Source: an uncultured Microbacterium sp. (lineage in GTDB: Bacteria; Actinomycetota; Actinomycetes; Actinomycetales; Microbacteriaceae). From it: DNA of 64,000 nt. The notes under the pieces are model-generated. The model saw nothing but the letters and a program-made list of their open reading frames with translations. It did no database searches and was not told the DNA's origin. The stretch's first letter is position 1. The number at the start of each line of letters is the position of its first letter. Below, one piece after another: positions 35,395-44,240 of this stretch. Made by a program: the position numbers and the translations under genes. The stretch is from contig NZ_CANLCY010000001.1 in assembly GCF_947489255.1 (NCBI RefSeq), forward strand, positions 186,001 through 250,000, written 5' to 3'.

Positions 35395-36579
35395 TCAGCC
35401 CAGGACGCTCGCGCCCAGCTCCACCGGGCTGCCCTCGATGTTGCCGACGATCCCGCGGATGACGCCCGTTCCGTCTTCGCGGCGGAGGCCGTCGTACCAG
35501 GCCTGGGTCGCGGCGACGTCGAATGCGTGCGTCTCGTGCGCGCGCTTGCGGGCGCGGAGCACCAGGTCGCCCGCCCGCTCAGTGCGGATGCGCTCGTAGC
35601 GCTTCAGCGAGTCCTCGATGCCGAGGGTCGACGTGGCGAAGACGATCCCGAGCGCGAAGCTGTCCTCCAACGCCGAGCAGGCGCCCTGGCCGATGTCGGG
35701 GGCGGTGTTGTGCGCGGCGTCTCCGAGGATCGCCACGCGCCCGCGCACCCAGGTGTCGAAAGGGTCGATGTCCCAGATCTCGACGCGGTTCAGCGATTCG
35801 TCGGGGTCGATGCCGTCGAGCAGCGCCCGCACGCCGGGGGCGCCCCACTGCCCGAACGCGTGCTCGAGCGCGGCCATGCGGTCCTCGACCACGCCCGAGG
35901 GTCCGGGCACGTCGACGAAGAAGTAGAAGCGATCGCCGGCGACGGGCATGACGGCGCAGCGCTTGCCGTCGCCGACGTAGGTGGTCCACTGGTCCAGGGG
36001 ACCGATCCGCTCGTCGGCGGCGACGAGGCCGTTGTAGTTGACGTACCCCGAGTAGCGGCGTTCCGGGCGGATGCCGGTGGGCTCGGTGACGTAGTCGCGC
36101 ACGAGCGAGCGCGCCCCGTCGGCGCCGATCAGCAGGTCGGCGGTGTCGGTCGAGCCGTCGGCGAAGGTCGCGGTGACCGTCTCGCCGTCGTCGGCGACGG
36201 CGACCAGTTGGCGGCCGAGGTGGATGTTCGCCGGGCCGACGGCATCCATCATCAACGCCTGCAGGTCGGCGCGGGCGACGGGGTAGGGGCGCTGGCCCGT
36301 CTGCTGGGTGACGGGCGACAGGCTGAAGCGGCAGAGCTCGTCGCCGGTGTGGCCGTCGTAGTACGCCATGTCGTCCATGCGGCCGCCCAGGGCGGCGACC
36401 TGCGGGCCGAGACCCAGCCAGTTGAGCACCTTGACGCCGTTCGACCACAGCGACAGGGCGGCGCCGACCGGGCGGTTCTCACGCATGCGGTCGTAGACCA
36501 CGACCTCGTGACCCAGCTTCTGCAGGGCGAGGGCGGCGGAGGTCCCGCCGACCCCCGCGCCGATGACGATGACCTTCAT
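35395..36579 (-). CDS. hpxO: FAD-dependent urate hydroxylase
   Basis: A 394-residue flavoprotein monooxygenase of the HpxO type, which oxidises urate to 5-hydroxyisourate with NADH and oxygen. N-terminal FAD motif IGAGVGGTSAAL (GxGxxG at about 7-12), the GADGARSLVRDYV block, the ILGDAAHNTAPDIGQGAC segment that closes the FAD site, and Y/F-rich substrate strands. It replaces uricase (PucL) in this pathway. It is followed 8 bp after by nothing on its 3' side and preceded by uraH and uraD (order uraD-uraH-hpxO on the minus strand), which act on its product. Confidence 0.92.
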   Translation of the reverse strand: MKVIVIGAGVGGTSAALALQKLGHEVVVYDRMRENRPVGAALSLWSNGVKVLNWLGLGPQVAALGGRMDDMAYYDGHTGDELCRFSLSPVTQQTGQRPYPVARADLQALMMDAVGPANIHLGRQLVAVADDGETVTATFADGSTDTADLLIGADGARSLVRDYVTEPTGIRPERRYSGYVNYNGLVAADERIGPLDQWTTYVGDGKRCAVMPVAGDRFYFFVDVPGPSGVVEDRMAALEHAFGQWGAPGVRALLDGIDPDESLNRVEIWDIDPFDTWVRGRVAILGDAAHNTAPDIGQGACSALEDSFALGIVFATSTLGIEDSLKRYERIRTERAGDLVLRARKRAHETHAFDVAATQAWYDGLRREDGTGVIRGIVGNIEGSPVELGASVLG

Positions 36580-36587
36580 GTCTCTCC

Positions 36588-36908
36588 TCAGCTGCCGCGG
36601 TAGGTCGAGTAGGCGAACGGACTCAGCAGCAGCGGCACGTGCAGGTGGGCCTCGCCGCTCACGGTGAACGCGACCGTCGCCACGGGGTGGAACGACGCGA
36701 CCCCGCGCGCGCGGAAGTACGCGCCGGTGGCGAACGTCAGCGCGTAGTCGCCGTCGGCCAGGAGCTCGGGGCCGAGCGCGAGGCGGCCGTCGGCGTCGGT
36801 GGTCGCCTCGGCGATGAGCGCGCCGTCGAGGTGGGCCAGCGTGACGGCGACTCCGGCCGCGGGCGTGCCGGCCGTGGCATCCAGGACGTGGGTGGTGAGG
36901 TGCGTCAT
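36588..36908 (-). CDS. uraH: 5-hydroxyisourate hydrolase
   Basis: A 106-residue transthyretin-like hydrolase that converts 5-hydroxyisourate to OHCU. The N-terminal motif is MTHLTTHVLDATAGTPAAG (catalytic His) and the C-terminal tetrapeptide-type end is SPFAYSTYRGS, the hallmark YRGS. Length is typical. ATG at 36908. Eight bases before hpxO on the same strand. Confidence 0.96.
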   Translation of the reverse strand: MTHLTTHVLDATAGTPAAGVAVTLAHLDGALIAEATTDADGRLALGPELLADGDYALTFATGAYFRARGVASFHPVATVAFTVSGEAHLHVPLLLSPFAYSTYRGS

Positions 36909-36999
36909 CGCGCGACTCCTCGGGCGCAGCTGAGGGCGGTGGCTCCGCGGGCGCAGTCCCGGGCGACGGGTGCGCAGCGGGGAGCGGGGGCGCGGCGCG

Positions 37000-37527
37000 T
37001 CATTCCGCCGCCTCCGGCTCGGCGGGGGCGTCGTCGGCGAAGGTGGTGCGCAGGCGCAGCAGGGCGATCTCGGCGAGCTGTCGCGTCGCCTCGATGGTCT
37101 CGGCGTCGGGGTCGTTGGCGAGCCGTCGCTCGAGCTCGGCGCGCATCTCGCCCGGCGTGCGTCCGGCTGCGCGGATGAGGAAGACGCGGCCGAAACGCTC
37201 CTCGTACGCCGCGTTCCCGGCGGCGATCGCGGCGACGTCGTCGTCGGCGGCGGATGCCATGGATCCCTGTTCGCGACGGGATGCCGCCGCCTCGGCGCCG
37301 GTGCCCGACACCCTCGCGCCGATGCGGGGGTGCGCGTGCAAGGCGGCGGCGAGGTCGTCCGGCGACCAGGTCGAGGCGAGGTCGCCGGCGTAGGCGGCGA
37401 GGGCGTCGACGCTCGTGTACGGCCGACCGGCCACGACGGCGTCGACCCAGCCCGGGATGTCGGCCCACACGCGCACGACGGCCGTGGCCTCCGCGTCGTC
37501 GAGGGCATGGAAGTCGTGCAGGTGCAT
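37000..37527 (-). CDS. uraD: OHCU decarboxylase
   Basis: A 175-residue enzyme that decarboxylates 2-oxo-4-hydroxy-4-carboxy-5-ureidoimidazoline to S-allantoin. The catalytic histidine is in LHAHPRIGARV, and NAAYEERFGRVFLIRAAGRTPGEM carries the substrate-binding residues. Normal length with a short Glu/Ala tail. ATG at 37527. First gene of the uraD-uraH-hpxO unit; a candidate operator lies 54 bp upstream. Confidence 0.95.
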   Translation of the reverse strand: MHLHDFHALDDAEATAVVRVWADIPGWVDAVVAGRPYTSVDALAAYAGDLASTWSPDDLAAALHAHPRIGARVSGTGAEAAASRREQGSMASAADDDVAAIAAGNAAYEERFGRVFLIRAAGRTPGEMRAELERRLANDPDAETIEATRQLAEIALLRLRTTFADDAPAEPEAAE

Positions 37528-37580
37528 GCCGGTCAGGCTAGGCGGACCGCGTTACGGGGCTGTGGCGCGATGTGTCGGCG

Positions 37581-37601
37581 ATGTTGCTGTGGGGAACATT
37601 C
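37581..37601. promoter_or_regulatory. Candidate purine-cluster operator, site A (upstream of uraD)
   Basis: ATGTTG-N8-AACATTC at 37581-37601. The dyad ATGTT...AACAT has the same spacing as sites at 42855-42875 and 56547-56567. It is 54 bp upstream of the uraD start. Confidence 0.65.
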
Positions 37602-37606
37602 CGGGG

Positions 37607-38419
37607 TCAGGCATCTCCGCGCAGTCCGCGGGTGAAGGCCTGAACGACAGCCGTTCGTCGTGCGACGTCTTCCGGTAGCCCGAGGAGCTCTCGGGCGAGG
37701 TGGCGCGAGTCGAGCCGAGCGAAACGCGCGGCCAGATCATCTGCATCCTCAGGATCCAGCTGTCGGCGCACGTCGCCGCCGAGGAGGCCTGCGGCGCCTT
37801 GGGCCAGATCGAAACCGTAGAGCTCGGCGACGTCGATGTCGTCGCCGTAAAGGCGATCGAGGACGTCATTGCTTTCCGCATACCAGTCGAGCGCGACGGC
37901 CAGGTCCTTCGCATCTTTGTCGTCGGGCGACCGGTCTGCCCAGGCGCGAACCTTGAGGAGCGTGTATCCCTCGGGCTGAGGGAGGCGGATCGATTCGCCG
38001 CTCGCGAGCTCCAGCGACGCAGCCCGATCGAAGACTTCGCGGAACCCGAAGACGACGAGGTCCTCCTCCCGTGGCGCGAGCCGGGTGAGGCCGCGAGGGT
38101 CTTCGGCGACGGTCCCGAAGGGCACGATGTCGACGGGGAGATCGGCGATCCGGTAGGCGATGTCGTTGTCTCGGATCGAGGGAAACGTTTCGCCGATTCG
38201 CTCGAACTGCTGCCAGGACGCGATCGCGATCGCCAGGTCCAGGTCATCGGTCTGTCGAGTCGGGGTCGTTCTTCCCAGCGCGGAGTGGATGGCGTCACGA
38301 CACCGCGCCCCGACGAGCATGATTCCGGCGGGATCCACGCCCGCCCTGCTCACCAGCTGATGGACTGCCTCCGCGACGTCATCGAGGAGGCGGTGATCAA
38401 GCCGCGCGAAGTCGAGCAT
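37607..38419 (-). CDS. Nucleotidyltransferase toxin-like protein (AbiEii family, variant)
   Basis: A 270-residue protein of the nucleotidyltransferase superfamily, paired with an AbiEi-like protein by a 23-bp overlap. The acidic metal motif is TDDLDLAIAI (about 60-69). The usual first motif GGTAL/GSxAL is replaced by MLVGARCRDAIHSALG (about 33-48), so the family call to AbiEii is approximate; the rest (DLPVDIVPFG, VFDRAASLELASGESIRLPQPEGYTLLKVRAW split in two, DDKDAKDLAVALDWY) suits the type IV TA nucleotidyltransferases. Toxin activity would be nucleotidylation of an RNA or protein target. Codon use is less GC-biased than in the purine genes around it. Confidence 0.78.
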   Translation of the reverse strand: MLDFARLDHRLLDDVAEAVHQLVSRAGVDPAGIMLVGARCRDAIHSALGRTTPTRQTDDLDLAIAIASWQQFERIGETFPSIRDNDIAYRIADLPVDIVPFGTVAEDPRGLTRLAPREEDLVVFGFREVFDRAASLELASGESIRLPQPEGYTLLKVRAWADRSPDDKDAKDLAVALDWYAESNDVLDRLYGDDIDVAELYGFDLAQGAAGLLGGDVRRQLDPEDADDLAARFARLDSRHLARELLGLPEDVARRTAVVQAFTRGLRGDA

Positions 38420-39395
38420 TGTTGCCGCGGAGGTGGTGAGCCGCTTCTCGTTCCCGGGAATCGCCGGACGCGAGGAGATCGGCGTAGACGAGAAGTGGGG
38501 GCGCGACGAGTACTCGTGTACCTGCGAAGGGTTCCGCGGGCACCGGCTCGGTCCAGAACTTCTGCCGTACGAAGATCGTGGGCTCGAGATCGTCGCTCGC
38601 CCACCGGCCCGTCCGTGCAGCGTCTCGGGGGATGCCGTCCGTGTAGATGGTCCAGGTCATGTGCCTTCTGATCCACGGTGCTACGGCCTCTCCACTGAGA
38701 TAAAGCGGCGGCCCGTCGTCGGGGAGAGCGGATGGGTCGAATTCGCCGCGGAAAGTTCGCGTGTTCTCTCGTGACCCGAGGCCGCTCGAGAACGCTGCTG
38801 ACCACCCGTCGATCAGTGAGTCGATGTTTCGGAGTGACCCCGAATCGCGCGGGCCGAAGGTGTCGAGGTAGTTGGCCGTTTCGAGTGCAACGAGTGTCTT
38901 CTGCGTGAAGCTCACCGAAACCCCGGCGGCGCGGGCGAGGTCTTGCAGCCGTCCGGAGAGAAGGTCGGGCCAGCTGATCGCCGCGAGAATGACCTGCGAT
39001 CGTTTCTCGGTGAAGAGCGAGGCGCTCTTCGTCGGCTTGCGGAGTTCTCCCGGTGTGCGGGGGGTCCGCCCGCGCACGTCGATGAGGGTATCTCCGAACG
39101 CGAGATAGCCGTTGCCTGCCTCGTCGAAGTAGTTGATGCCGGCGCCGCGCAGGTGATCGGCGTTGCGCGGAGTGATGCGGGCGCCGAGCGCGAGGACGGG
39201 GGCTCCGACATCGAGGGGCATTACCCGCTCCACGTCGTCGAGGGTGAGGGGTGAGGCCCCAATGGCCGTCATCGCCTGATGCTGAGCCCCGCGGGTCACG
39301 ATGAGTGAGGTCACGGGATTGTCGGCGGAGGGGATCTCCCCGACCAGGTCGACGCCGTACTCCTGCACCCTGCTTCGAATCTTCTCGCTGTCCAC
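38397..39395 (-). CDS. AbiEi-family antitoxin/transcriptional regulator
   Basis: A 332-residue protein from the GTG at 39395 (MDSEKIRSRVQEYG), which has GGGAGGAAAA just upstream. The N-terminal half (about 1-100) would hold a winged-helix domain plus the ARITPRNADHLRGAGINYFDEAGNGYL core of AbiEi; the second half includes LSGRLQDLARAAGVSVSFTQKTLVAL, another helix-turn-helix. It overlaps the nucleotidyltransferase gene, as in bicistronic AbiE systems where AbiEi represses its own promoter. An in-frame TTG at 39440 exists, but it lies inside the upstream repeat region. The pair interrupts the purine region between uraD and the XRE regulator. Confidence 0.78.
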   Translation of the reverse strand: MDSEKIRSRVQEYGVDLVGEIPSADNPVTSLIVTRGAQHQAMTAIGASPLTLDDVERVMPLDVGAPVLALGARITPRNADHLRGAGINYFDEAGNGYLAFGDTLIDVRGRTPRTPGELRKPTKSASLFTEKRSQVILAAISWPDLLSGRLQDLARAAGVSVSFTQKTLVALETANYLDTFGPRDSGSLRNIDSLIDGWSAAFSSGLGSRENTRTFRGEFDPSALPDDGPPLYLSGEAVAPWIRRHMTWTIYTDGIPRDAARTGRWASDDLEPTIFVRQKFWTEPVPAEPFAGTRVLVAPPLLVYADLLASGDSREREAAHHLRGNNARLRAA

Positions 39396-39400
39396 TTTTC

Positions 39401-39452
39401 CTCCCAGGAGAATTCTCTCAGGAGGAAATTTTTCTCGCAAGGAGAAACCTCC
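39401..39452 (-). promoter_or_regulatory. Inverted repeats in front of the AbiE-like pair
   Basis: Short symmetric elements lie directly upstream of the 39395 GTG: GAGAATTCTC (39408-39417), CCTCC/GGAGG pairs and AGGAGG with CCTCCT. AbiEi antitoxins of this type bind paired inverted repeats in their own promoter, so these are likely operators. They overlap the best ribosome-binding site. Confidence 0.6.
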
Positions 39453-39462
39453 TACCGGGAAA

Positions 39463-40116
39463 TCAGGCGTGCACGATCAGCCAGTGCGCCACGGCATCCG
39501 CGGTGCCGGTGTTGTGAAGGCGGTGAGGGACCGAACAGGGGTAGCTGATCGCGTCGCCGGCGCGGAGGATCACGCGCTCGGCCTCGAAGTCGATGGTGAG
39601 CTCGCCCGCGACGACCGTGCCGACCTCGTAGCCCTCGTGGTGGAAGAGCCCGTCGGCACCGTGCGCCGAGGCGCCGGGCGGGTAGATCGATTCGAAGTAG
39701 TCGACGCCGGGGGAGGAGCCGGGGGTGAGCCGGCGGAACGACACCCCGCTGTCGAGCACGATGTCGGGGGACTGCCCCGCGCGCTGCAGGGTGAAGCCCG
39801 ACGGGCCGGCGGGTTCGACGGGGCGGTCGGATGCCGGGTCGAAGGCCGCGACCAGGGGAACGCCGAGGGCGTCGGTGATGGCGATCAGGCGCGAGACGCT
39901 CGGCTGCATCACGCCGCGCTCGATCTGCGAGACGGCGCTGGGGGAGATGCCCAGCGACTTCGCCAGCGCTCGAGCCGAGATCCCGCGCGCCTGCCGCAGG
40001 TCGCGGACCCGCGCCCCGACGGATGCCGAGGGCTCGGTCGTCGTGGTGCCCGCGGGCGAGGAGCCGGTCGTCGCGGCGTCGTGATCGACGGCGTCGGCGA
40101 GGGGCGGCTGCATCAT
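39463..40116 (-). CDS. XRE-family regulator with C-terminal cupin domain
   Basis: A 217-residue regulator: a helix-turn-helix of the XRE type (VGARVRDLRQARGISARALAKSLGISPSAVSQIERGVM split over about 33-70) and a C-terminal cupin (about 115-217, with HHEGYEVGTVVAGELTIDFE and DAISYPCSVPHRLHNTG). Cupin regulators of this type sense small polar metabolites. It is divergent from the NCS1 permease and so is the best local candidate for controlling the purine/allantoin genes. Adjacent ATGs (40116, 40113) are both possible starts. Confidence 0.92.
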   Translation of the reverse strand: MMQPPLADAVDHDAATTGSSPAGTTTTEPSASVGARVRDLRQARGISARALAKSLGISPSAVSQIERGVMQPSVSRLIAITDALGVPLVAAFDPASDRPVEPAGPSGFTLQRAGQSPDIVLDSGVSFRRLTPGSSPGVDYFESIYPPGASAHGADGLFHHEGYEVGTVVAGELTIDFEAERVILRAGDAISYPCSVPHRLHNTGTADAVAHWLIVHA

Positions 40117-40142
40117 GCCCCGAGTCTAGGGAGCCTCTCAAC

Positions 40143-40213
40143 GTGAAGGAGCGACTTCACATGCTCGTTACATGAGCGAAACCGGCCGCGCTGTGTGAAC
40201 CCATAACTTCACA
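40143..40213. promoter_or_regulatory. Divergent promoter region with two GTGAA-type dyads
   Basis: GTGAAG-N6-CTTCAC (40143-40160) and TGTGAA-N8-TTCACA (40194-40213) share the GTGAA half-site and have centres 52 bp apart, about five helical turns. Between them lies TTACATGAGCGAAAC (40168-40182), which matches the right part of site B (TTACATTCGCGAAAC). Likely operators for the XRE-cupin regulator and the purine regulator. Confidence 0.6.
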
Positions 40214-40275
40214 TCAGAGCTCCACTCCGGCCGCGGACTCCACGTCGTGGCATCCATCGCCCTGAGAGGAATGAC

Positions 40276-41982
40276 ATGACATCGACCCCGCTCACCGGTC
40301 CCCACGATCTCGTGGAGGCCGCCGGCCACCCCCACGGGGGCGGCAACATGAAGCCCCACTACGACGACCGCCTCGCCAACGAGGATCTCGCGCCCCTGCG
40401 GAAGCAGAAGTGGTCGAGCTACAACATCTTCGCGTTCTGGATGAGCGACGTGCACTCGGTCGGCGGCTACGTCACGGCCGGTTCGCTGTTCGCCCTCGGC
40501 CTGCAGTCGTGGCAGGTGCTGGTGGCGCTGATCGTCGGCATCGTCATCGTGCAGGTCTTCGCGAACATGGTCGCCAAGCCCAGCCAGAAGACCGGCGTGC
40601 CCTACCCCGTGATCAACCGCGTGGTGTTCGGCATCCGCGGGGCCAACATCCCCGCGATCATCCGCGGCCTCATCGCCATCGCCTGGTACGGCGTGCAGAC
40701 GTTCCTCGCGGCGGAGTCGCTGAACATCGTGTTCCTGAAGTTCATCCCGGGCTCGGCCGCCCTGCTCGACGTGTCGTTCGCGGGACTGTCGGCACTCGGC
40801 TGGATCTCGTACGCGATCCTCTGGACGGCGCAGTTCCTGCTCTTCTGGAACGGCATGGAGGTCATCCGCCGCTTCATCGACTGGGCGGGACCGGCGGTCT
40901 ACCTCGTGATGATCGTGCTCGCCGTCTACCTCGTGTCGCAGGCCGGCATCGAGAACATCTCGTTCACCTTGTCGACCACGCAGCTGGACTTCTGGGCCTC
41001 GATCCCGGTGATGTTCGCCGCGATCGCGCTGGTGGTGTCGTACTTCTCCGGCCCGATGCTGAACTTCGGCGACTTCGCCCGCTACGGCAAGAGCTTCCGC
41101 GCGGTGAAGAAGGGCAACTTCTGGGGCCTGCCCGTCAACTTCCTCTTCTTCTCACTGCTGACCGTCATCACGGCATCCGCCACCGTCCCGGTGTTCGGCG
41201 ACCTCATCACCGACCCGATCGCGACCGTCGAGCGCATCGACACGCCCTTCGCGATCCTGCTCGGCGGCCTCACGTTCGTCACCGCGACGGTCGGCATCAA
41301 CATCGTCGCCAACTTCATCTCGCCCGCGTTCGACTTCTCCAACGTCGCCCCGAAGAAGATCTCGTGGCGCGCGGGCGGCATGATCGCCGCGGTCGGCTCG
41401 ACGTTCCTCATGCCCTGGAACTGGTACTCCAACGCCGACGCCATCCACTACTCGCTCGGCGTGCTGGGTGCGCTGATCGGCCCGCTGTTCGGCATCCTGA
41501 TCGCCGGGTACTACATCGCCGCCCGCCAGCGCGTGAAGGTCGACGCGATGTTCACGATGGATGCCGCCGGGCCCTACTGGTACTCGGGCGGCTTCAACCC
41601 GAACGCGGTCAAGGCCGTCATCGCCGCGGGTGTGCCGACGGTCGCGATCGCGATCTTCCCGAAGCTCTTCGCCGACCTGGGCCTGTTCGACGTCTCGGCG
41701 ATCAGCGACTACAGCTGGTTCATCGGCTGCGGCCTGGGATACGTGCTGTTCCTCCTGTTCGAGCGCCGGGATCCCCGCATCCCCACCTTCGACGGCGAGA
41801 CGGAGGGCATCTCCGACGGCACGCTCGACCAGACCGACACCGTGGCCGCGCCCGCCTCGGTCGCCTCGCCCGCCGCTCCCGCCGAGGTTCCGGTGCTCGC
41901 GATCGAGACCCCGGATGCCGTGCCCGGGGCGGGTCCGCTGCCCCGATCGGCCGGGGGATCCGCGCGGGAGGCGCTCGCGTGA
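40276..41982 (+). CDS. NCS1-family permease (purine/allantoin or related nucleobase)
   Basis: A 568-residue membrane transporter of the NCS1 family with about 12 helices. Typical segments: NIFAFWMSDVHSVGGYVTAG, QKTGVPYPVINRVVFGIRGAN and FSGPMLNFGDFARYGKS. It has an N-terminal cytoplasmic stretch with HPHGGG and a long Ala/Pro-rich C-terminal tail. The substrate is likely allantoin or a purine base, judged from the operon that follows with a GTGA overlap. ATG at 40276. Confidence 0.9.
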   Translation: MTSTPLTGPHDLVEAAGHPHGGGNMKPHYDDRLANEDLAPLRKQKWSSYNIFAFWMSDVHSVGGYVTAGSLFALGLQSWQVLVALIVGIVIVQVFANMVAKPSQKTGVPYPVINRVVFGIRGANIPAIIRGLIAIAWYGVQTFLAAESLNIVFLKFIPGSAALLDVSFAGLSALGWISYAILWTAQFLLFWNGMEVIRRFIDWAGPAVYLVMIVLAVYLVSQAGIENISFTLSTTQLDFWASIPVMFAAIALVVSYFSGPMLNFGDFARYGKSFRAVKKGNFWGLPVNFLFFSLLTVITASATVPVFGDLITDPIATVERIDTPFAILLGGLTFVTATVGINIVANFISPAFDFSNVAPKKISWRAGGMIAAVGSTFLMPWNWYSNADAIHYSLGVLGALIGPLFGILIAGYYIAARQRVKVDAMFTMDAAGPYWYSGGFNPNAVKAVIAAGVPTVAIAIFPKLFADLGLFDVSAISDYSWFIGCGLGYVLFLLFERRDPRIPTFDGETEGISDGTLDQTDTVAAPASVASPAAPAEVPVLAIETPDAVPGAGPLPRSAGGSAREALA

Positions 41983-42854
41983 GGATCCTGCTCATCAACC
42001 CGAACACCTCCCGGGCGATGACCGCGAAGATCGCGGCCGCCGCCCGGGGGGTGGCCGGGCCCGGCGTCGAGATCGAGGCGGTGTGCCCGACGAACGGGGC
42101 CGCCGCGATCGAGAGCCACACCGACGAGATCGCCGCCGCCGCCGCCGTGGTCGAGCTGGTGGTCGCCGACCGCGACGGACCGACCCCGGCCGACGCGTAC
42201 GTCGTGGCGTGCTTCGGGGATCCGGGACTCGACGCGGCCCGCGAGCTCGTCGCCGCGCCCGTGGTCGGCATCGCCGAGGCGGCGATGCACCTGGCCGCGA
42301 TCTCGGGGCGGCACTTCGGCGTCGTGACGACGCTCAGCCGCACCCTCGGGCGGGCGCACGACCTCGTCGCCCGGTACGGCATGGAGCGGTCGTGCGTGTC
42401 GCTCGCGGCCACCGGCATCCCGGTGCTCGATCTCGAGGACACCGGATCGGAGGCGGTTGCGACGATCGAGCGCCTCAGCGCCGACGCGGCCGCGGGCGGG
42501 GCCGACGTGATCGTGCTCGGCTGCGCCGGGATGGCCGACCTGTGCGCCGAGCTGACGGCCCGCGTGGGCGTGCCCGTGGTCGACGGGGTCGCGGCCGCCG
42601 TGGGCATGGCATCCGGGATGGTGCGCATGGGCCTCGGTACGAGCAAACGCGACGAGTACGCGCTGCCGTCACGGGCGTTCGCGGGCGTCTCCGCTGCGGG
42701 GACGGTGCCGGCCGACCGGGGCGCTTTCCGTGCAACGGGGCGCACAGGGGACACCCCGGTGCACGCCGAGCGCCCCGGTGACCCCACCGGCGGCCCGGTG
42801 TCGTCGACGGGAACCCCTCCTCCCCAGACGAGCGATTTCGCGGTGTTCGCGTGA
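41979..42854 (+). CDS. hpxA: Asp/Glu/hydantoin racemase family protein, probable allantoin racemase
   Basis: A 291-residue racemase. It opens MRILLINPNTSRAMTAKIAA and holds the two active-site cysteines (VACFGDPGLD and VLGCAGMADL). Family members racemise hydantoins or allantoin; between an NCS1 permease and allantoinase, allantoin racemase (HpxA) is the likely role. The last about 50 residues (AGTVPADRG... to FAVFA) are a low-complexity tail that family members generally lack. The GTG start overlaps the permease stop. Confidence 0.88.
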   Translation: MRILLINPNTSRAMTAKIAAAARGVAGPGVEIEAVCPTNGAAAIESHTDEIAAAAAVVELVVADRDGPTPADAYVVACFGDPGLDAARELVAAPVVGIAEAAMHLAAISGRHFGVVTTLSRTLGRAHDLVARYGMERSCVSLAATGIPVLDLEDTGSEAVATIERLSADAAAGGADVIVLGCAGMADLCAELTARVGVPVVDGVAAAVGMASGMVRMGLGTSKRDEYALPSRAFAGVSAAGTVPADRGAFRATGRTGDTPVHAERPGDPTGGPVSSTGTPPPQTSDFAVFA

Positions 42855-42875
42855 ATGTTGATGACGGTTACATTC
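42855..42875 (+). promoter_or_regulatory. Candidate purine-cluster operator, site B (upstream of allB)
   Basis: ATGTTG-N8-TACATTC at 42855-42875, directly after the racemase stop and 31 bp from the allB start. The following GCGAAACGCGG is also similar to site C. The distance to the start codon equals that of site C to its gene. Confidence 0.68.
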
Positions 42876-42905
42876 GCGAAACGCGGGGCCCCTAGCGTGA
42901 ACGGC

Positions 42906-44240
42906 ATGAGCACTCGGATCGCCGCCCGTCGGGTCTATCTCGACGGCGCCTTCGCGCCCGCCACCGTCGTGATCGACGACGGACTCGTCGTCGCGGTCGA
43001 GGAGTTCGACGCCACCGCCGACACCGTCCTCCCTCAGGACGCGACGCTGTTGCCCGGCCTCGTCGACTCCCACGTGCACTTCGACGAACCCGGCCGCACC
43101 GAGTGGGAGGGCTTCGCCACCGGCACCGCCGCCGCCGCGGCGGGCGGGGTCACGACGGTCGTCGACATGCCCCTGAACAGCGTGCCGGTCACCACCACCG
43201 TCGAGGCCCTGGAGGCCAAGCGCTCGGCATCCCGCGGAACGCTCGCTGTCGACGTCGCGTACTGGGGCGGAGCCGTGCCCGAGAACCTCGGGTCGCTGCG
43301 TGCGGTCGCCGACGCCGGCGTGGTCGGGTTCAAGTGCTTCCTCTCGCCCAGCGGCATCGACGAGTTCGGCCATCTCGACGCCGACCAGCTCGAGCGCTGC
43401 CTCGCCGAGCTCGCGGAGTTCGACGGGCTCCTCATCGTGCACGCCGAAGACCCCGCCCACCTGCACGCCGACGGAGCCCTGGGGCCGCGCTATCGCGACT
43501 TCGAGCGGAGCCGGCCCCCGCTCAGCGAGCGCGCCGCGATCGAACGGGTCATCGAGGCCGCCCGTCGCACCGGAGCCCGCGCGCACATCGTGCACGTGTC
43601 CGACGGAGGGGCGCTCGACGCCGTGCGGGCGGCAAAGGCCGAGGGCGTGCGCCTGAGCGTCGAGACGTGTCCGCACTACCTCACGCTCGACGCCGAGCGG
43701 GTGCCCGACGGCGCGGCCGCGTTCAAGTGCTGCCCGCCCATCCGCGGCGGCGTCAACCGCGACCTGCTGTGGGCGGGGGTCGTCGACGGCACGATCGACG
43801 CGATCGTCAGCGACCACTCCCCGGCGACGGTCGATCTGAAGAGCAACCCCGACTTCGGCCTCGCGTGGGGCGGGATCGCGGGTCTGCAGACGGGCCTGTC
43901 GGCCGTGCACACCACGGCGCGCGAGCGGGGCCTGGCCTTCGAGACCCTGCTGCCGCTGATGACGACCGGCCCCGCGCGCATCGCCGGGCTCGCCGGTCTG
44001 GGCGTCATCGAGCCGGGCGCCCCCGCGCACCTGGTCGCCTTCGCCCCCGACGAGGAGTTCGTCGTGGATGCCGCCCACCTCGAGTACCGCAATCCCGTGT
44101 CGCCGTGGCACGGGGCGACGCTGACGGGGGTGGTTCGCGAGACCTGGCTGCGCGGCGTCTCGACCTACCGGCGCGGGGCGCCGGTGACCGAGCGCGAGGG
44201 GCGCGAGATCCTCCGCGCGACCGCGACGGTGCAGGCGTGA
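42906..44240 (+). CDS. allB: Allantoinase
   Basis: A 444-residue cyclic amidohydrolase that opens allantoin to allantoate. Zinc ligands: DSHVHFDEPG with H56 and H58, the carbamylated lysine in GFKCFLSPSG (K143), later histidines in IVHAEDP and HIVHVSDG, and the aspartate in IVSDHSPATVD. EPGRTEWEGF is the AllB form of the family signature. Normal length. Starts at ATG 42906; the stop overlaps the next start. Confidence 0.95.
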   Translation: MSTRIAARRVYLDGAFAPATVVIDDGLVVAVEEFDATADTVLPQDATLLPGLVDSHVHFDEPGRTEWEGFATGTAAAAAGGVTTVVDMPLNSVPVTTTVEALEAKRSASRGTLAVDVAYWGGAVPENLGSLRAVADAGVVGFKCFLSPSGIDEFGHLDADQLERCLAELAEFDGLLIVHAEDPAHLHADGALGPRYRDFERSRPPLSERAAIERVIEAARRTGARAHIVHVSDGGALDAVRAAKAEGVRLSVETCPHYLTLDAERVPDGAAAFKCCPPIRGGVNRDLLWAGVVDGTIDAIVSDHSPATVDLKSNPDFGLAWGGIAGLQTGLSAVHTTARERGLAFETLLPLMTTGPARIAGLAGLGVIEPGAPAHLVAFAPDEEFVVDAAHLEYRNPVSPWHGATLTGVVRETWLRGVSTYRRGAPVTEREGREILRATATVQA

